From Mycolicibacterium flavescens (GTDB lineage: Bacteria; Actinomycetota; Actinomycetes; Mycobacteriales; Mycobacteriaceae): a DNA stretch of 64,000 bases. The notes under the pieces are model-generated. The model ran no database searches. It was not told the DNA's origin and was given only the letters and a program-made list of their open reading frames with translations. Numbering within the stretch: position 1 is the stretch's first letter; each line of letters begins with the position of its first letter. Of the stretch, positions 37,111-46,290 are shown piece by piece. Both the position numbers and the translations under genes were made by a program. The stretch lies in contig NZ_MIHA01000011.1 of assembly GCF_001722335.1 (NCBI RefSeq), positions 45,041-109,040 on the forward strand, given 5' to 3'.

Positions 37111-37734
37111 ATGGATGTGCGCGTCGTCGACCACCCGCTCGCGGCCGCACGACTGACCACGCTGCGCGCCGAGAGCACCGACAACGCCGGCTTCCGCGCC
37201 GCGCTGCGCGATCTCACGCTGATGCTGGTCTACGAGGCCACCCGCGACGCGGCCATCGAGACGGTGCCGGTGCAGACCCCGCTGGCCGTGACCGACGGCT
37301 GCCGGCTGGCCCGCCCGCCGCTGCTGGTTCCGGTGCTGCGCGCCGGGCTCGGCATGGTCGACCAGGCGCACGCGCTGATCCCCGAGGCCCGCGTCGGGTT
37401 CGTCGGGGTGGCCCGCAACGAGGAGACCCACCAGCCCACCCCGTACCTGGAATCGCTGCCCGACGATCTGAGCACCCAGCCGGTCATCGTGCTCGACCCG
37501 ATGCTGGCCACCGGCGGGTCGATGGCGCACACCATCGAACTGCTGCACTGCCGCAACGCCGTTGACATCACCGCGATCTGCGTCGTGGTGGCCCCCGAAG
37601 GACTCGCGGCGCTGGAGAAGGTCGCACCCGACATCCGGCTCATCACCGCGACCATCGACTCGCACCTCAACGAGGACGCCTACATCGTGCCGGGTCTCGG
37701 CGACGCCGGGGATCGCCAGTTCGGCCCGCGCTGA
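37111..37734 (+). CDS. upp: uracil phosphoribosyltransferase
   Basis: This 207-residue enzyme makes UMP from uracil and PRPP. The PRPP loop [17 protein letters not shown] and the C-terminal [11 protein letters not shown] uracil-binding end are intact. It stops 1 base before the convergent pmmB stop. It completes pyrimidine salvage with cdd and deoA in the same region. Confidence 0.97.
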   Translation: MDVRVVDHPLAAARLTTLRAESTDNAGFRAALRDLTLMLVYEATRDAAIETVPVQTPLAVTDGCRLARPPLLVPVLRAGLGMVDQAHALIPEARVGFVGVARNEETHQPTPYLESLPDDLSTQPVIVLDPMLATGGSMAHTIELLHCRNAVDITAICVVVAPEGLAALEKVAPDIRLITATIDSHLNEDAYIVPGLGDAGDRQFGPR

Positions 37735-37735
37735 A

Positions 37736-39361
37736 CTACCAGCGCGCGGCGACGTCCGCCAGTTCCGTGCGCAGTTCGCGCGCCCGGGTTCGCGCGGCGT
37801 CCAGGTCGGTGACGTCGGCGCAGTGAACCTCGATGTAGGACTTCACTTTCGGCTCGGTGCCCGACGGCCGCACGACGACGCGCACCGACACACCGTCCCC
37901 GCTGCCGCTGAGCACCACCGCGTCGGTGCCCTTCTCGGACAGGTCGGTCGCGGTCACCTGGTATCCGGCCAACGTGTCCGGCGGGGTCTCGCGCAGCCGC
38001 GCCATCACCGCGCCCGCCTCGTGGGCGTAGTCCACGGTGCGCGACACCACCGCCGTGTCGTGCACACCGTGGCGGCGGGCCAGGTCGTCGAGCGCGTCGA
38101 CCAGCGTGTGCCCGCGGTCGCGCAGCGCCGCGATCAGATCGCACACCAGCACCGCGGCGCTGATCGCGTCCTTGTCCCGCACCGCCGACGGGTCGACACA
38201 GTGACCGATCGCCTCCTCGTACGCGTACACCAGCGTGCACCCGGGTAGGTCTTCGTCCGCGCGCACGAGCCACTTGAAGCCGGTTGGGGTTTCGACGTGC
38301 CGTGCCCCGTGCTCGGCGGCGATCGCGGCCAGCATCCGCGACGACACCAGCGAGCTGGCCACCACGGTCGCTTCGGTGACCGGCCCGGGCTCCAGCTGCG
38401 AGAGGATGTAATCGCCGAGCAGCCAACCGGTTTCGTCGCCGGTCAGCATGCGCCACCCGTCGGGGGTGGGGATGCCGACCGCGCACCGGTCGGCGTCGGG
38501 ATCGAGCGCGATCGCGACCTCGGCGTCGACGTCGGCCGCCAGCTTGAGCACCGCCTCGACTGCGGCGGGGTCCTCGGGGTTCGGTGACTCGACGGTGGGG
38601 AAGTCGGGGTTCGGCGCGAACTGGTCCTCGACCACGTGCACGTCGGTGAAGCCGGCGCGCACCAGCGCGTCGAGGGCGAACTCACCGCCGACGCCGTGCA
38701 GGGGAGTCATGGCCACCCGCACCGCGCCGTGGCTGTGACGCACGGTGGCCGCGCGTTCCACGTAGCGCTGAATCTCGCCGACACCCGCCGGTTGCACCGG
38801 GTGCCGCGGAATCTCGTCGGCCGGCGGCGCGTCGGCCATCGCCTGCTCGATCTCGCGGTCGGTGGGTGACACGATCGGCAGGCCGCCGCCGAAGTACACC
38901 TTGAAACCGTTGTCCGACGGCGGATTGTGTGAGGCGGTGATCTGGATGCCCGCGGCGGCCGGGATGCTGCGCACCGCGAACGCGACGACGGGGGTGGGCA
39001 CGGCGGTGAAGAACAGTGTCACCGGAAACCCCTGCGCGGCAAGCACTTCGGCTGCGGCCAGGGCGAACTCGTCGGACCCGTGGCGGGCGTCGCGCCCGAC
39101 CACGACGTCCTGGCCGTCGAGGCCGCGGTCCTTGAGCACCTTGGCGACTGCCCAGGTGGCCCGCAGCACCACGGCCAGGTTCATCCCGCTGGGCCCGGCG
39201 CGCAGCGGCCCCCGCAGGCCCGCGGTGCCGAACGTCAGCGGCGCAGAGAACCGCCGCTCGAGCTCCTCGTCGTCACACTCGAGCAGCTCGGCGGCGGTTT
39301 TGGGATCGGGATCGTGTGAGATCCACTCCTGTGCAGTCGTTGTCGATCGCGACACAGTCAT
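37736..39361 (-). CDS. pmmB: phosphomannomutase/phosphoglucomutase
   Basis: This 541-residue alpha-D-phosphohexomutase has the phospho-serine Ser144 in TASHNPPSD, the metal loop DPDADR, the sugar-binding GEETG-type loop as GDETGW, and the C-terminal phosphate loop RPSGTEPK. It interconverts hexose or pentose 1- and 6(5)-phosphates; in this salvage setting, phosphodeoxyribomutase/phosphopentomutase activity is plausible. ATG 39361 overlaps the MarR gene stop (ATGA). Confidence 0.93.
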   Translation of the reverse strand: MTVSRSTTTAQEWISHDPDPKTAAELLECDDEELERRFSAPLTFGTAGLRGPLRAGPSGMNLAVVLRATWAVAKVLKDRGLDGQDVVVGRDARHGSDEFALAAAEVLAAQGFPVTLFFTAVPTPVVAFAVRSIPAAAGIQITASHNPPSDNGFKVYFGGGLPIVSPTDREIEQAMADAPPADEIPRHPVQPAGVGEIQRYVERAATVRHSHGAVRVAMTPLHGVGGEFALDALVRAGFTDVHVVEDQFAPNPDFPTVESPNPEDPAAVEAVLKLAADVDAEVAIALDPDADRCAVGIPTPDGWRMLTGDETGWLLGDYILSQLEPGPVTEATVVASSLVSSRMLAAIAAEHGARHVETPTGFKWLVRADEDLPGCTLVYAYEEAIGHCVDPSAVRDKDAISAAVLVCDLIAALRDRGHTLVDALDDLARRHGVHDTAVVSRTVDYAHEAGAVMARLRETPPDTLAGYQVTATDLSEKGTDAVVLSGSGDGVSVRVVVRPSGTEPKVKSYIEVHCADVTDLDAARTRARELRTELADVAARW

Positions 39362-39819
39362 GCCGGTAGTGTGCCCACTTTCGTCTCGGCATAAGCGAGC
39401 TTGCGCAACACCGGCGCGACGAGCATGAGCAGGTCGAACTCGAGCTGGGACAGGTTGTCGCGCATGGTCGCGTGCAGCCACGCGTCGCGTTCGGCGCGGT
39501 CCGCTTCGAGCAGTTCGGCGCCGGCGGGGGTGAGTTCGATGAGCTGGCGGCGCCGGTCGGCCTCGTCGGGTCTGCGCACGATCAGCCCGCGGCCGAGCAG
39601 CCCGTTGATGCCGTCGGTCAGCGACTGCACCCGCACCTGCAGGCGCGCGCCGAGTTCGGCGGGTGTCGTGGTGCCGGTGCGGCTGATCTCGCCGAGCAGT
39701 TCGAGCTGGCTCAGCGTCAGCCCGTGGTCGGGTCGGTGCCTGCGCATCTGGCGGGTCACCGCCATCATCGATTCCCGCAGTTCGGTCGCGGCGGACCGTG
39801 GCCGGCTCGCTGGTTCCAT
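39358..39819 (-). CDS. MarR-family regulator coupled to pmmB
   Basis: This 153-residue winged-helix regulator (HTH about 35-95, LTLSQLELLGEISRTGTTTPAELGARLQVRVQSLTDGINGLLGRGLI) starts at ATG 39819. The alternative GTG 39855 would read across an operator-like palindrome 3 bases upstream. The stop overlaps pmmB, so the two form an operon. It is divergent from an AbrB-type transporter, which it may repress. Confidence 0.85.
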   Translation of the reverse strand: MEPASRPRSAATELRESMMAVTRQMRRHRPDHGLTLSQLELLGEISRTGTTTPAELGARLQVRVQSLTDGINGLLGRGLIVRRPDEADRRRQLIELTPAGAELLEADRAERDAWLHATMRDNLSQLEFDLLMLVAPVLRKLAYAETKVGTLPA

Positions 39820-39821
39820 AA

Positions 39822-39837
39822 CCAAGTTATACCTTGG
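39822..39837. promoter_or_regulatory. operator-like palindrome between MarR and AbrB-type genes
   Basis: CCAAGTTATACCTTGG has CCAAG/CTTGG arms and an AT-rich centre. It lies 2 bases before the MarR ATG and 72 bases before the divergent transporter. This is the probable binding site of that MarR protein. Confidence 0.5.
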
Positions 39838-39909
39838 CAATTGACCGGCTGTCACCTGTGAAACACCTGGTTGCGATCATGGTGTGGCAAGGGCATTCTT
39901 GGGGTCGAG

Positions 39910-41016
39910 ATGATGCGCAGAACGCTGAAATGGCTCGTGCTGACGGCGGTGACGGTGGCCGTGACCGTCCCGCTCGACATCGTCGGCGTCCCGTCGGCGG
40001 CGCTGTTCGCCGCGCTCGTCGTCGGCATCGCGTTCGCGTTGTCGCCATGGTCGCCCGGTCCGGTGTGGCGACCGGCCGGGCTGGGCGCGCAGGGGGTGCT
40101 GGGCGTCTACATCGGCACGATGGTGCACCAGGATGCCGCCGACGCGCTGGGCCCGCACTGGCCGATCGTCATCGCGGTCGCGGTGGCGACGCTGCTGCTG
40201 AGCATCGGGTGCGGGGCGGTGCTCGCGATGCACCGCGACGTCACCCCGCTGACCGGATCGCTGGCGCTGGTGGCCGGCGGCGCCTCGGGTCTGGTCGCGA
40301 TCGCCCGCGAACTCGGCGGCGACGACCGGGTGGTGTCGGTCGTGCAGTACCTGCGGGTGGCGCTGGTGACGGCCTCGATGCCCGTGGTGGTCACGCTCGT
40401 CTACCACGCCGACCGCTCCCGCCCGACGGCGGCTCCCCAAACAGATTCGGCGCCTTGGTATCTCAGCGTCGGCATGCTGATCGCGCTGGTGGTGGCCGGC
40501 TCCGCGGTCGGCCGGCTGGTCCGGTTGCCCGGCGCGGGCCTGCTGGGTCCGCTGGCGCTGACCGTGGTGCTCGAGCTGACCGGGATGTCGTTCGGCCTGA
40601 CGGTGCCCGCGGTGCTGGTGCAGCTCGGCTACGCGGTGATCGGCTGGCAGGCCGGGCTCGCGTTCACCCGCGCCTCGCTGCGTGCGGTCGGCCGGACGCT
40701 GCCGACGGCGATCGCGCTGATCATCGTCCTCGGTGTGGTGACCGCCGGGCTGGGTGTCGTGCTCGCGCGCGTGGCGGGGCTGACCCCGCTCGAGGGCTAC
40801 CTGGCGACCAGTCCCGGCGGGGTGTACGCGGTGCTGGCCACCGCAGTGGAGACCGGCTCCAACGTCACGTTCATCATCGCCGCGCAGGTGGTGCGCATCC
40901 TGCTGATGCTGTTCGCCGCGCCGCTGCTGGCCCGCGTGATGATCCGGTTCGGCCGACGCCGTCAGAGCCGCGCGACGACGTCGGCGAGCAGCGAACCCAT
41001 CCGCGTCGCCGACTGA
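39910..41016 (+). CDS. AbrB-family membrane transporter (duplicated domain)
   Basis: This 368-residue integral membrane protein has about 10 hydrophobic helices in two repeats, each ending in a motif like [26 protein letters not shown] or [26 protein letters not shown]. These match the AbrB-duplication membrane family (named after E. coli AbrB, not the B. subtilis regulator). ATG 39910 (or 39913) follows GGGG. The substrate is unknown. The 3' end overlaps the convergent deoD gene by 55 bp. Confidence 0.85.
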   Translation: MMRRTLKWLVLTAVTVAVTVPLDIVGVPSAALFAALVVGIAFALSPWSPGPVWRPAGLGAQGVLGVYIGTMVHQDAADALGPHWPIVIAVAVATLLLSIGCGAVLAMHRDVTPLTGSLALVAGGASGLVAIARELGGDDRVVSVVQYLRVALVTASMPVVVTLVYHADRSRPTAAPQTDSAPWYLSVGMLIALVVAGSAVGRLVRLPGAGLLGPLALTVVLELTGMSFGLTVPAVLVQLGYAVIGWQAGLAFTRASLRAVGRTLPTAIALIIVLGVVTAGLGVVLARVAGLTPLEGYLATSPGGVYAVLATAVETGSNVTFIIAAQVVRILLMLFAAPLLARVMIRFGRRRQSRATTSASSEPIRVAD

Positions 41017-41750
41017 CGTCCGGCCTCGAGCACTTCCTCGTGGTTCAGCGGCTGGCCCGTCATCCCCGCTGCCAGGTTGGTCACCAGCGAGACCCCCAGC
41101 ACCTGCGCGCCGGCCTCACGCGCGGCGATGGTCTCGTGCACGGTCGACATGCCGACCAGGTCGGCGCCCAGGGTGCGCAGCATCCTGATCTCGGCGGGCG
41201 TCTCGTACTGCGGCCCCGGCAGGCCCGCGTAGACCCCGTCGGCCAGCGCCGGGTCGATCTCGCGGGCGAGGTCGCGCAGCCGCGGCGAGTACGCGTCGAC
41301 CATGTCGACGAAGCGGGCGCCGACCAGCGGGGACCGGCCCGTCAGGTTGAGGTGATCGCTGATCAGCACCGGCTGGCCGACCGCGTGGTCCTCGCGCAGA
41401 CCGCCGGCGGCGTTGGTCAGCACCACGGTGTGCACGCCGGCGGCGCAGGCCGCGCGGACCGGGTGCACGACGTGGCTCAGGTCGTGTCCCTCGTAGGCGT
41501 GGATGCGGCCGACGAACACCAGCACCCGGTGCGCGCCGATGCGCATCGAGATCAGCTGGCCGCCGTGGCCCTGCGCGGCCGGCGGGGTGAAGCCGGGCAG
41601 CTCGGCGACCGGGACCACCGCGACCGGCTCGCCGAGCCGCTCGACGGCAGGCGCCCATCCCGATCCGAGCACCACCGCGACGTCGTGCCGGTCACTGCCG
41701 GTGCGCTCGGCGATGGCGGTCGCGGCGGCGAGCGTCTCCGGAGCGGTCAC
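40962..41750 (-). CDS. deoD: purine nucleoside phosphorylase
   Basis: This 262-residue trimeric-type PNP (punA class despite the usual mycobacterial deoD label) phosphorolyses inosine and guanosine. [43 protein letters not shown] and LVTNLAAGM are the family motifs, with the purine-binding Glu in GPQYETPAE. The start is GTG 41750, with a TAGGCT -10 about 8 bases before it. It follows add and pmmB functionally in purine nucleoside salvage. Confidence 0.94.
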   Translation of the reverse strand: MTAPETLAAATAIAERTGSDRHDVAVVLGSGWAPAVERLGEPVAVVPVAELPGFTPPAAQGHGGQLISMRIGAHRVLVFVGRIHAYEGHDLSHVVHPVRAACAAGVHTVVLTNAAGGLREDHAVGQPVLISDHLNLTGRSPLVGARFVDMVDAYSPRLRDLAREIDPALADGVYAGLPGPQYETPAEIRMLRTLGADLVGMSTVHETIAAREAGAQVLGVSLVTNLAAGMTGQPLNHEEVLEAGRQSATRMGSLLADVVARL

Positions 41751-41806
41751 AGTGCGCGAGCCTAGCGGCCGCAACCGGGACCCGACTCCAGTGAGATACT
41801 GCGGAC

Positions 41807-42988
41807 ATGCCCACGCTCACCGCGCCGGAGGCCGTCGAGGCCGCCGTGCACCACCGTCGCGGTGACCTGGTCGAGCTGTCGCATTCCATTCACGCCGAAC
41901 CCGAACTGGCCTTCGCCGAGCACCGCAGCTGCGCCAAGACCCAGGCGCTGGCCGCCGAGTACGGGTTCGAGGTCGCCGCCGCGCCCGGTGGCCTGGACAC
42001 CGCGTTCCGCGCGGTCTACGGCAGCGGCCCGCTGGTCGTCGGGGTGTGCGCCGAGTACGACGCGCTGCCCGGACTGGGCCATGCGTGCGGGCACAACATC
42101 ATCGCCGCCTCCGCGGTCGGCGCGGCGCTGGCGTTGGCCGACGTCGCCGACGAGCTGGGGCTGACCGTCGTGCTGCTGGGCACTCCGGCCGAGGAGGCCG
42201 GCGGCGGGAAGGTGCTGATGCTCGACGCCGGGGTGTTCGACGACATCACGGTGTCGGTGATGCTGCATCCCGGCCCGCTCGACATCGCCGCCGCGCGGTC
42301 GCTGGCGCTGTCGCAGGTGGCGGTGCGCTACGAGGGCCGCGAGGCGCACGCGGCCGTCGCGCCGTTCCTCGGTGTGAACGCCGTCGACGCGATCACGGTG
42401 GCGCAGGTGGCGATCGGGTTGCTGCGCCAGCAGATGGCGCCCGGGCAGATGGCCCACGGCATCGTCACCGACGGCGGGCAGGCCACCAACGTGATCCCGG
42501 CGCGCGCCGAGATGCAGTACACGATGCGCGCCAACGACGCGGCCTCGCTGCGCGAACTCGAGGCGCGGATGGCCGACTGCTTCCTGGCCGGGGCGGTGGC
42601 CACCGGCTGCGGGCACGACGTGTCCGAGACCGAACCGAGTTACCACGAACTGACCCCCGACCGCTGGATGGCCGACACGTTCCGCGACGAGATGCGGCGC
42701 ATGGGCCGCGAGCCGGTCGGCGCCGATCTGGAGGCCGCGCTGCCGCTGGGCAGCACCGACATGGGCAACGTCACCCAGAAGATGCCCGGCATCCACCCGA
42801 TCGTCGGTATCGACGCCGGCGGCGCGTCGGTGCACCAGCCGGCGTTCGCCGAGGCGGCCGCCGGCCCCAGCGCCGACCGGGCCGTCGTCGAGGGCGCGGT
42901 CATGCTGGCCCGCACGGTGGTGCGGTTGGCGCAGACCCCGGCCGAACGCGACCGGGTGCTCGAGCTGCAGCAGAGGCGGGCGTCATGA
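41807..42988 (+). CDS. amiB1: M20-family amidohydrolase
   Basis: This 393-residue metallo-amidohydrolase has metal-binding [17 protein letters not shown] and the catalytic EEAGGG in [10 protein letters not shown]; a lid domain is inserted at about 190-300. The family cleaves N-acyl amino acids or similar amides. ATG 41807 lies 6 bases after GATACT, consistent with leaderless translation. It overlaps amiA1 by 4 bases. The amiB1-amiA1 pair is conserved in mycobacteria; natural substrates are unknown. Confidence 0.92.
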   Translation: MPTLTAPEAVEAAVHHRRGDLVELSHSIHAEPELAFAEHRSCAKTQALAAEYGFEVAAAPGGLDTAFRAVYGSGPLVVGVCAEYDALPGLGHACGHNIIAASAVGAALALADVADELGLTVVLLGTPAEEAGGGKVLMLDAGVFDDITVSVMLHPGPLDIAAARSLALSQVAVRYEGREAHAAVAPFLGVNAVDAITVAQVAIGLLRQQMAPGQMAHGIVTDGGQATNVIPARAEMQYTMRANDAASLRELEARMADCFLAGAVATGCGHDVSETEPSYHELTPDRWMADTFRDEMRRMGREPVGADLEAALPLGSTDMGNVTQKMPGIHPIVGIDAGGASVHQPAFAEAAAGPSADRAVVEGAVMLARTVVRLAQTPAERDRVLELQQRRAS

Positions 42989-44157
42989 GCGTGCTGCCGC
43001 ACGCCGCCGCGCGCTGGCTGGCCGCCCACTACGACGACCTCGTCGAGTGGCGCCGCCACATCCACCGGCACCCCGAGCTCGGCCGCCAGGAGTTCGCCAC
43101 CACCCAGTTCGTGGCGTCGCGGTTGGCCGACGCGGGCCTGAACCCGAAGGTGCTGGCCGGCGGCACCGGTTTGACCTGCGACTTCGGGCCCGAGCACGCT
43201 CCGCGGATCGCGCTGCGGGCCGACATGGACGCGTTGCCGATGGACGACCGCAGCGGCGCGCCGTACGCGTCGCTGGTGCCCAACGTCGCGCACGCCTGCG
43301 GGCACGACGCGCACACCGCGATCCTGCTGGGCACCGCGCTGGCGCTGGCGTCGGTGCCCGAACTGCCGGTCGGGGTGCGGCTGATCTTCCAGGCCGCCGA
43401 GGAGCTGATGCCCGGCGGCGCGATCGACGCGATCGCCGCCGGCGCGCTGACCGGAGTGTCGCGGATCTTCGCGCTGCACTGCGACCCGCGGCTGGCCGTC
43501 GGCAAGGTCGCGGTGCGGGCCGGACCGATCACCTCGGCGGCCGATCAGCTCGAGGTGACGCTGCACTCGCCGGGCGGGCACACGTCGCGACCGCACCTGA
43601 CCGGCGACCTGGTCTACGGGCTGGGCACGTTGATCACCGGTGTGCCCGGCGTGCTGTCGCGCCGCATCGACCCGCGCAACAGCACCGTGATGGTGTGGGG
43701 TGCGGTCAACGCCGGCGTCGCGGCCAACGCGATCCCGCAGACCGGCACCCTGGCCGGGACCATCCGCACCGCCAGCCGCGACACCTGGGTGACGCTGGAA
43801 TCGATCATGCGCGAGATCATTTCGTCGCTGCTGGCGCCGCTGAGCATCGAGCACACCGTGCAGTACCGCCGCGGGGTGCCGCCGGTGGTCAACGAGGAGA
43901 TCTCGACCCGCATCCTGACCCACGCCATCGAGAGCATCGGCCCCGACGTGCTGGCCGACACCCGCCAATCCGGTGGCGGCGAGGACTTTTCGTGGTACCT
44001 CGAGGAGGTGCCGGGTGCGATGGCGCGGTTGGGGGTGTGGACCGGGCGCGGCCCGCAGCTCGATCTGCACCAGCCGACGTTCGACCTCGACGAGCGGGCG
44101 CTGGCGGTCGGGGTGCGGGTGCTGGTCAACATCATCGACCAGGCCGCCAACATCTAG
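42985..44157 (+). CDS. amiA1: M20-family amidohydrolase (N-acyl-amino-acid hydrolase type)
   Basis: This 390-residue paralogue of the preceding gene has HRHPELGRQEF, LRADMDALPM, HACGHDAHTAILLG and QAAEELMPGG, a full di-metal centre. A glutamate in GGGEDFSWYLEEVPG is the late metal ligand. ATG 42985 overlaps the amiB1 stop. The two may form a heteromer or act in sequence; the substrate is unknown. Confidence 0.92.
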   Translation: MSVLPHAAARWLAAHYDDLVEWRRHIHRHPELGRQEFATTQFVASRLADAGLNPKVLAGGTGLTCDFGPEHAPRIALRADMDALPMDDRSGAPYASLVPNVAHACGHDAHTAILLGTALALASVPELPVGVRLIFQAAEELMPGGAIDAIAAGALTGVSRIFALHCDPRLAVGKVAVRAGPITSAADQLEVTLHSPGGHTSRPHLTGDLVYGLGTLITGVPGVLSRRIDPRNSTVMVWGAVNAGVAANAIPQTGTLAGTIRTASRDTWVTLESIMREIISSLLAPLSIEHTVQYRRGVPPVVNEEISTRILTHAIESIGPDVLADTRQSGGGEDFSWYLEEVPGAMARLGVWTGRGPQLDLHQPTFDLDERALAVGVRVLVNIIDQAANI

Positions 44158-44236
44158 CTCTCTCGCCGAAACTGAAGTTGTGTGCGAGAAATCGCCGGCT
44201 CGTCGAACAGAAGCTCAGATTCGCCGGCGGCCGGGC

Positions 44237-44716
44237 TCAGTCGCTGGTGCCCGGGCCGATGTTGCGGGCCGGGCGGGTCCGCAGATGGTGGACGTATTCG
44301 GGTGGCGCCCCGGCGATCTCGGCGGCCTCGGCGACCACGCCCAGGTAGCGCGCCGACGGCAGGCCGCCCTCCCACGCGTCGACCACATACAGCCACGCCA
44401 GCACGGGCTCGAAGTCGGTGTCGGACGCGGTGCGGTGCACCCGGCAGCGGATCTTCTTGTGGAAGCCCAGCTCCGAGCCCTCCCACCGGTCGAGGTTCTC
44501 CTCGTCTTCGCGGGTCACGTCGTACAGCACCACGAACACGCGCGAGGTCGGATCCTCGACGACGGTGGCCAGCGCGCCCTCCCAGCCGATGTCCTCCCCG
44601 CCGAACGTCAGCCGCCAGCCGTGCAGCCACCCGGTGCCCGCCATCGGCGAGTGGGGAGCGCGCTGCAGCATCTGCTCCGGATGCATGTTGGAGCCGTACG
44701 CGGCGTAGAGCGGCAC
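44237..44716 (-). CDS. gamma-glutamylcyclotransferase-fold protein (Rv3304-like)
   Basis: This 159-residue protein begins MPLYAAYGSNMHPEQM, the YGSN phosphate/substrate loop of the GGCT family. The catalytic Glu candidate is in the DRWEGSELGFHKK segment. GTG 44716 lies exactly 7 bases after the -10 TTAGTC (44729-44724), so translation appears leaderless. Its role might be turnover of gamma-glutamyl compounds, but no substrate is known. It is convergent with amiA1. Confidence 0.85.
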   Translation of the reverse strand: MPLYAAYGSNMHPEQMLQRAPHSPMAGTGWLHGWRLTFGGEDIGWEGALATVVEDPTSRVFVVLYDVTREDEENLDRWEGSELGFHKKIRCRVHRTASDTDFEPVLAWLYVVDAWEGGLPSARYLGVVAEAAEIAGAPPEYVHHLRTRPARNIGPGTSD

Positions 44717-44723
44717 GAGGAAA

Positions 44724-44810
44724 GACTAAGGCCTCGCGCCGCCGGGGTGGCAGCGGTGTGACCGTCATGCCGGCCACAGGCTGCGCGGGCGCGCCCCGGT
44801 TTCGTTAGGT
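44724..44810. promoter_or_regulatory. leaderless -10 elements of the GGCT-like gene and lpdA
   Basis: Minus strand: TTAGTC (44729-44724), 7 bases before GTG 44716. Plus strand: TTAGGT (44805-44810), 7 bases before GTG 44818. Neither gene has a Shine-Dalgarno. The identical -10-to-start distance is what leaderless mycobacterial transcripts show. Confidence 0.45.
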
Positions 44811-44817
44811 TGGGGGC

Positions 44818-46233
44818 GTGGCAACCCGCATCGTGATCATCGGCGGCGGGCCCGCCGGCTATGAGGCGGCGCTGGTCGCCGCGGCTCGCGGACCGGAAGT
44901 CGCCGAGGTCACCGTCGTCGACGCCGACGGTATCGGCGGGGCCTGTGTGCTGTGGGACTGTGTCCCGTCCAAGACGTTCATCGCCTCCACCGGTGTGCGC
45001 ACCGAACTGCGTCGCGCCCCCGACCTCGGCTACCGCCTGGAGTTCTCCGACGCCGAGATCTCGCTGTCCAAGATCAACGAGCGCGTCAAGAAGCTCGCGG
45101 CGGCGCAGTCGGCCGACATCGCCGAGCGGCTGCGTAAAGAGGGCGTGACGCTGATCGCCGGGCGCGGGGAGCTGGTCGACGACCAGCCGGGGCTGGCCGC
45201 CCACAGCGTCAAGGTGACCTGCCACGACGGCAGCACCACCACGCTGCGCGCCGACGTGGTGCTGATCGCGACCGGCGCCAGCCCGCGGGTGCTGCCCGGC
45301 GCCGAGCCCGACGGTGAGCGCATCCTGAACTGGCGCCAGCTCTACGACCTCGACACACTGCCCGAACATCTGGTGGTCGTCGGTTCCGGCGTGACGGGTG
45401 CGGAGTTCGTCAACGCCTACACCGAGCTCGGGGTCAAGGTGACGGTGGTGGCCAGCCGCGACCAGATCCTGCCGCACGAGGACTCCGACGCCGCGGCGGT
45501 GCTGGAGGAGGCGCTGGCCTCGCGCGGGGTGACGCTGGTCAAGACCGCCCGCGCGAAATCCGTCACTCGCGACGGCGACGGGGTGCTGGTCACGATGACC
45601 GACGGGCGCACGGTCGAGGGCAGCCACGCGCTGATGACGGTCGGGTCGGTGCCCAACACCAGCGGGCTGGGCCTCGAGCGGGTCGGCATCGACCTGGAGC
45701 CGGGCGCCTACCTCAAGGTCGACCGGGTGTCGCGGACGGCGGTGCCCGGGATCTACGCCGCCGGTGACTGCACCGGGCTGATGCTGCTGGCCTCGGTCGC
45801 GGCGATGCAGGGGCGGATCGCGATGTACCACGTCCTCGGCGAAGGCCTGGAACCGATCCGGTTGCGGACGGTGGCCGCCGCGGTGTTCACGAGGCCCGAG
45901 ATCGCCGCGGTCGGGGTGCCGCAGTCGAAGATCGACGACGGGTCGGTCGCCGCGCGCACCGTCACGCTGCCGCTCAACACCAACGCCAGGGCCAAGATGT
46001 CGGGTCTGCGGCGCGGCTTCGTGAAGATCTTCTGCCGCCCGGCCACCGGCGTGGTGATCGGCGGGGTGGTGGTCGCGCCGATCGCCTCGGAACTCATCAT
46101 GCCGATCGCGCTGGCGGTGCAGAACGGCAACGACGTCGAGGACCTGGCGCAGACGTTCTCGGTGTATCCGTCGCTGTCGGGGTCGATCACCGAGGCGGGC
46201 CGGCAGTTGATGGCGCGCGACGATCTGGATTGA
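44818..46233 (+). CDS. lpdA: NAD(P)H quinone reductase of the flavoprotein disulfide reductase family
   Basis: This 471-residue homologue of lipoamide dehydrogenase has FAD loop IIGGGPAGYEAAL (7-19), the Cys43-x4-Cys48 region GACVLWDCVPSK, NAD loop VVGSGVTGAEF, and GIYAAGDCTG. The C-terminal His-Glu pair of true lipoamide dehydrogenases is missing: the equivalent segment reads VYPSLSGSITEAGRQL instead of HPTxSE. It therefore fits LpdA-type quinone reductases, which reduce quinones and resist oxidative stress. It is 57 bases upstream of glpD2. Confidence 0.9.
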   Translation: MATRIVIIGGGPAGYEAALVAAARGPEVAEVTVVDADGIGGACVLWDCVPSKTFIASTGVRTELRRAPDLGYRLEFSDAEISLSKINERVKKLAAAQSADIAERLRKEGVTLIAGRGELVDDQPGLAAHSVKVTCHDGSTTTLRADVVLIATGASPRVLPGAEPDGERILNWRQLYDLDTLPEHLVVVGSGVTGAEFVNAYTELGVKVTVVASRDQILPHEDSDAAAVLEEALASRGVTLVKTARAKSVTRDGDGVLVTMTDGRTVEGSHALMTVGSVPNTSGLGLERVGIDLEPGAYLKVDRVSRTAVPGIYAAGDCTGLMLLASVAAMQGRIAMYHVLGEGLEPIRLRTVAAAVFTRPEIAAVGVPQSKIDDGSVAARTVTLPLNTNARAKMSGLRRGFVKIFCRPATGVVIGGVVVAPIASELIMPIALAVQNGNDVEDLAQTFSVYPSLSGSITEAGRQLMARDDLD

Positions 46234-46290
46234 TTGCCCGTAGCGTGGGGAATTGGCAGGGTAGCGACGAGTGACGAGGAGTCCATCCCG

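Noticed and set aside
44158..44236. Hairpin between amiA1 and the GGCT-like gene (CGCCGGC ... GCCGGCG)
   Set aside because: Only 7 GC-rich pairs with a loop of over 20 bases; such matches are frequent by chance in this composition.
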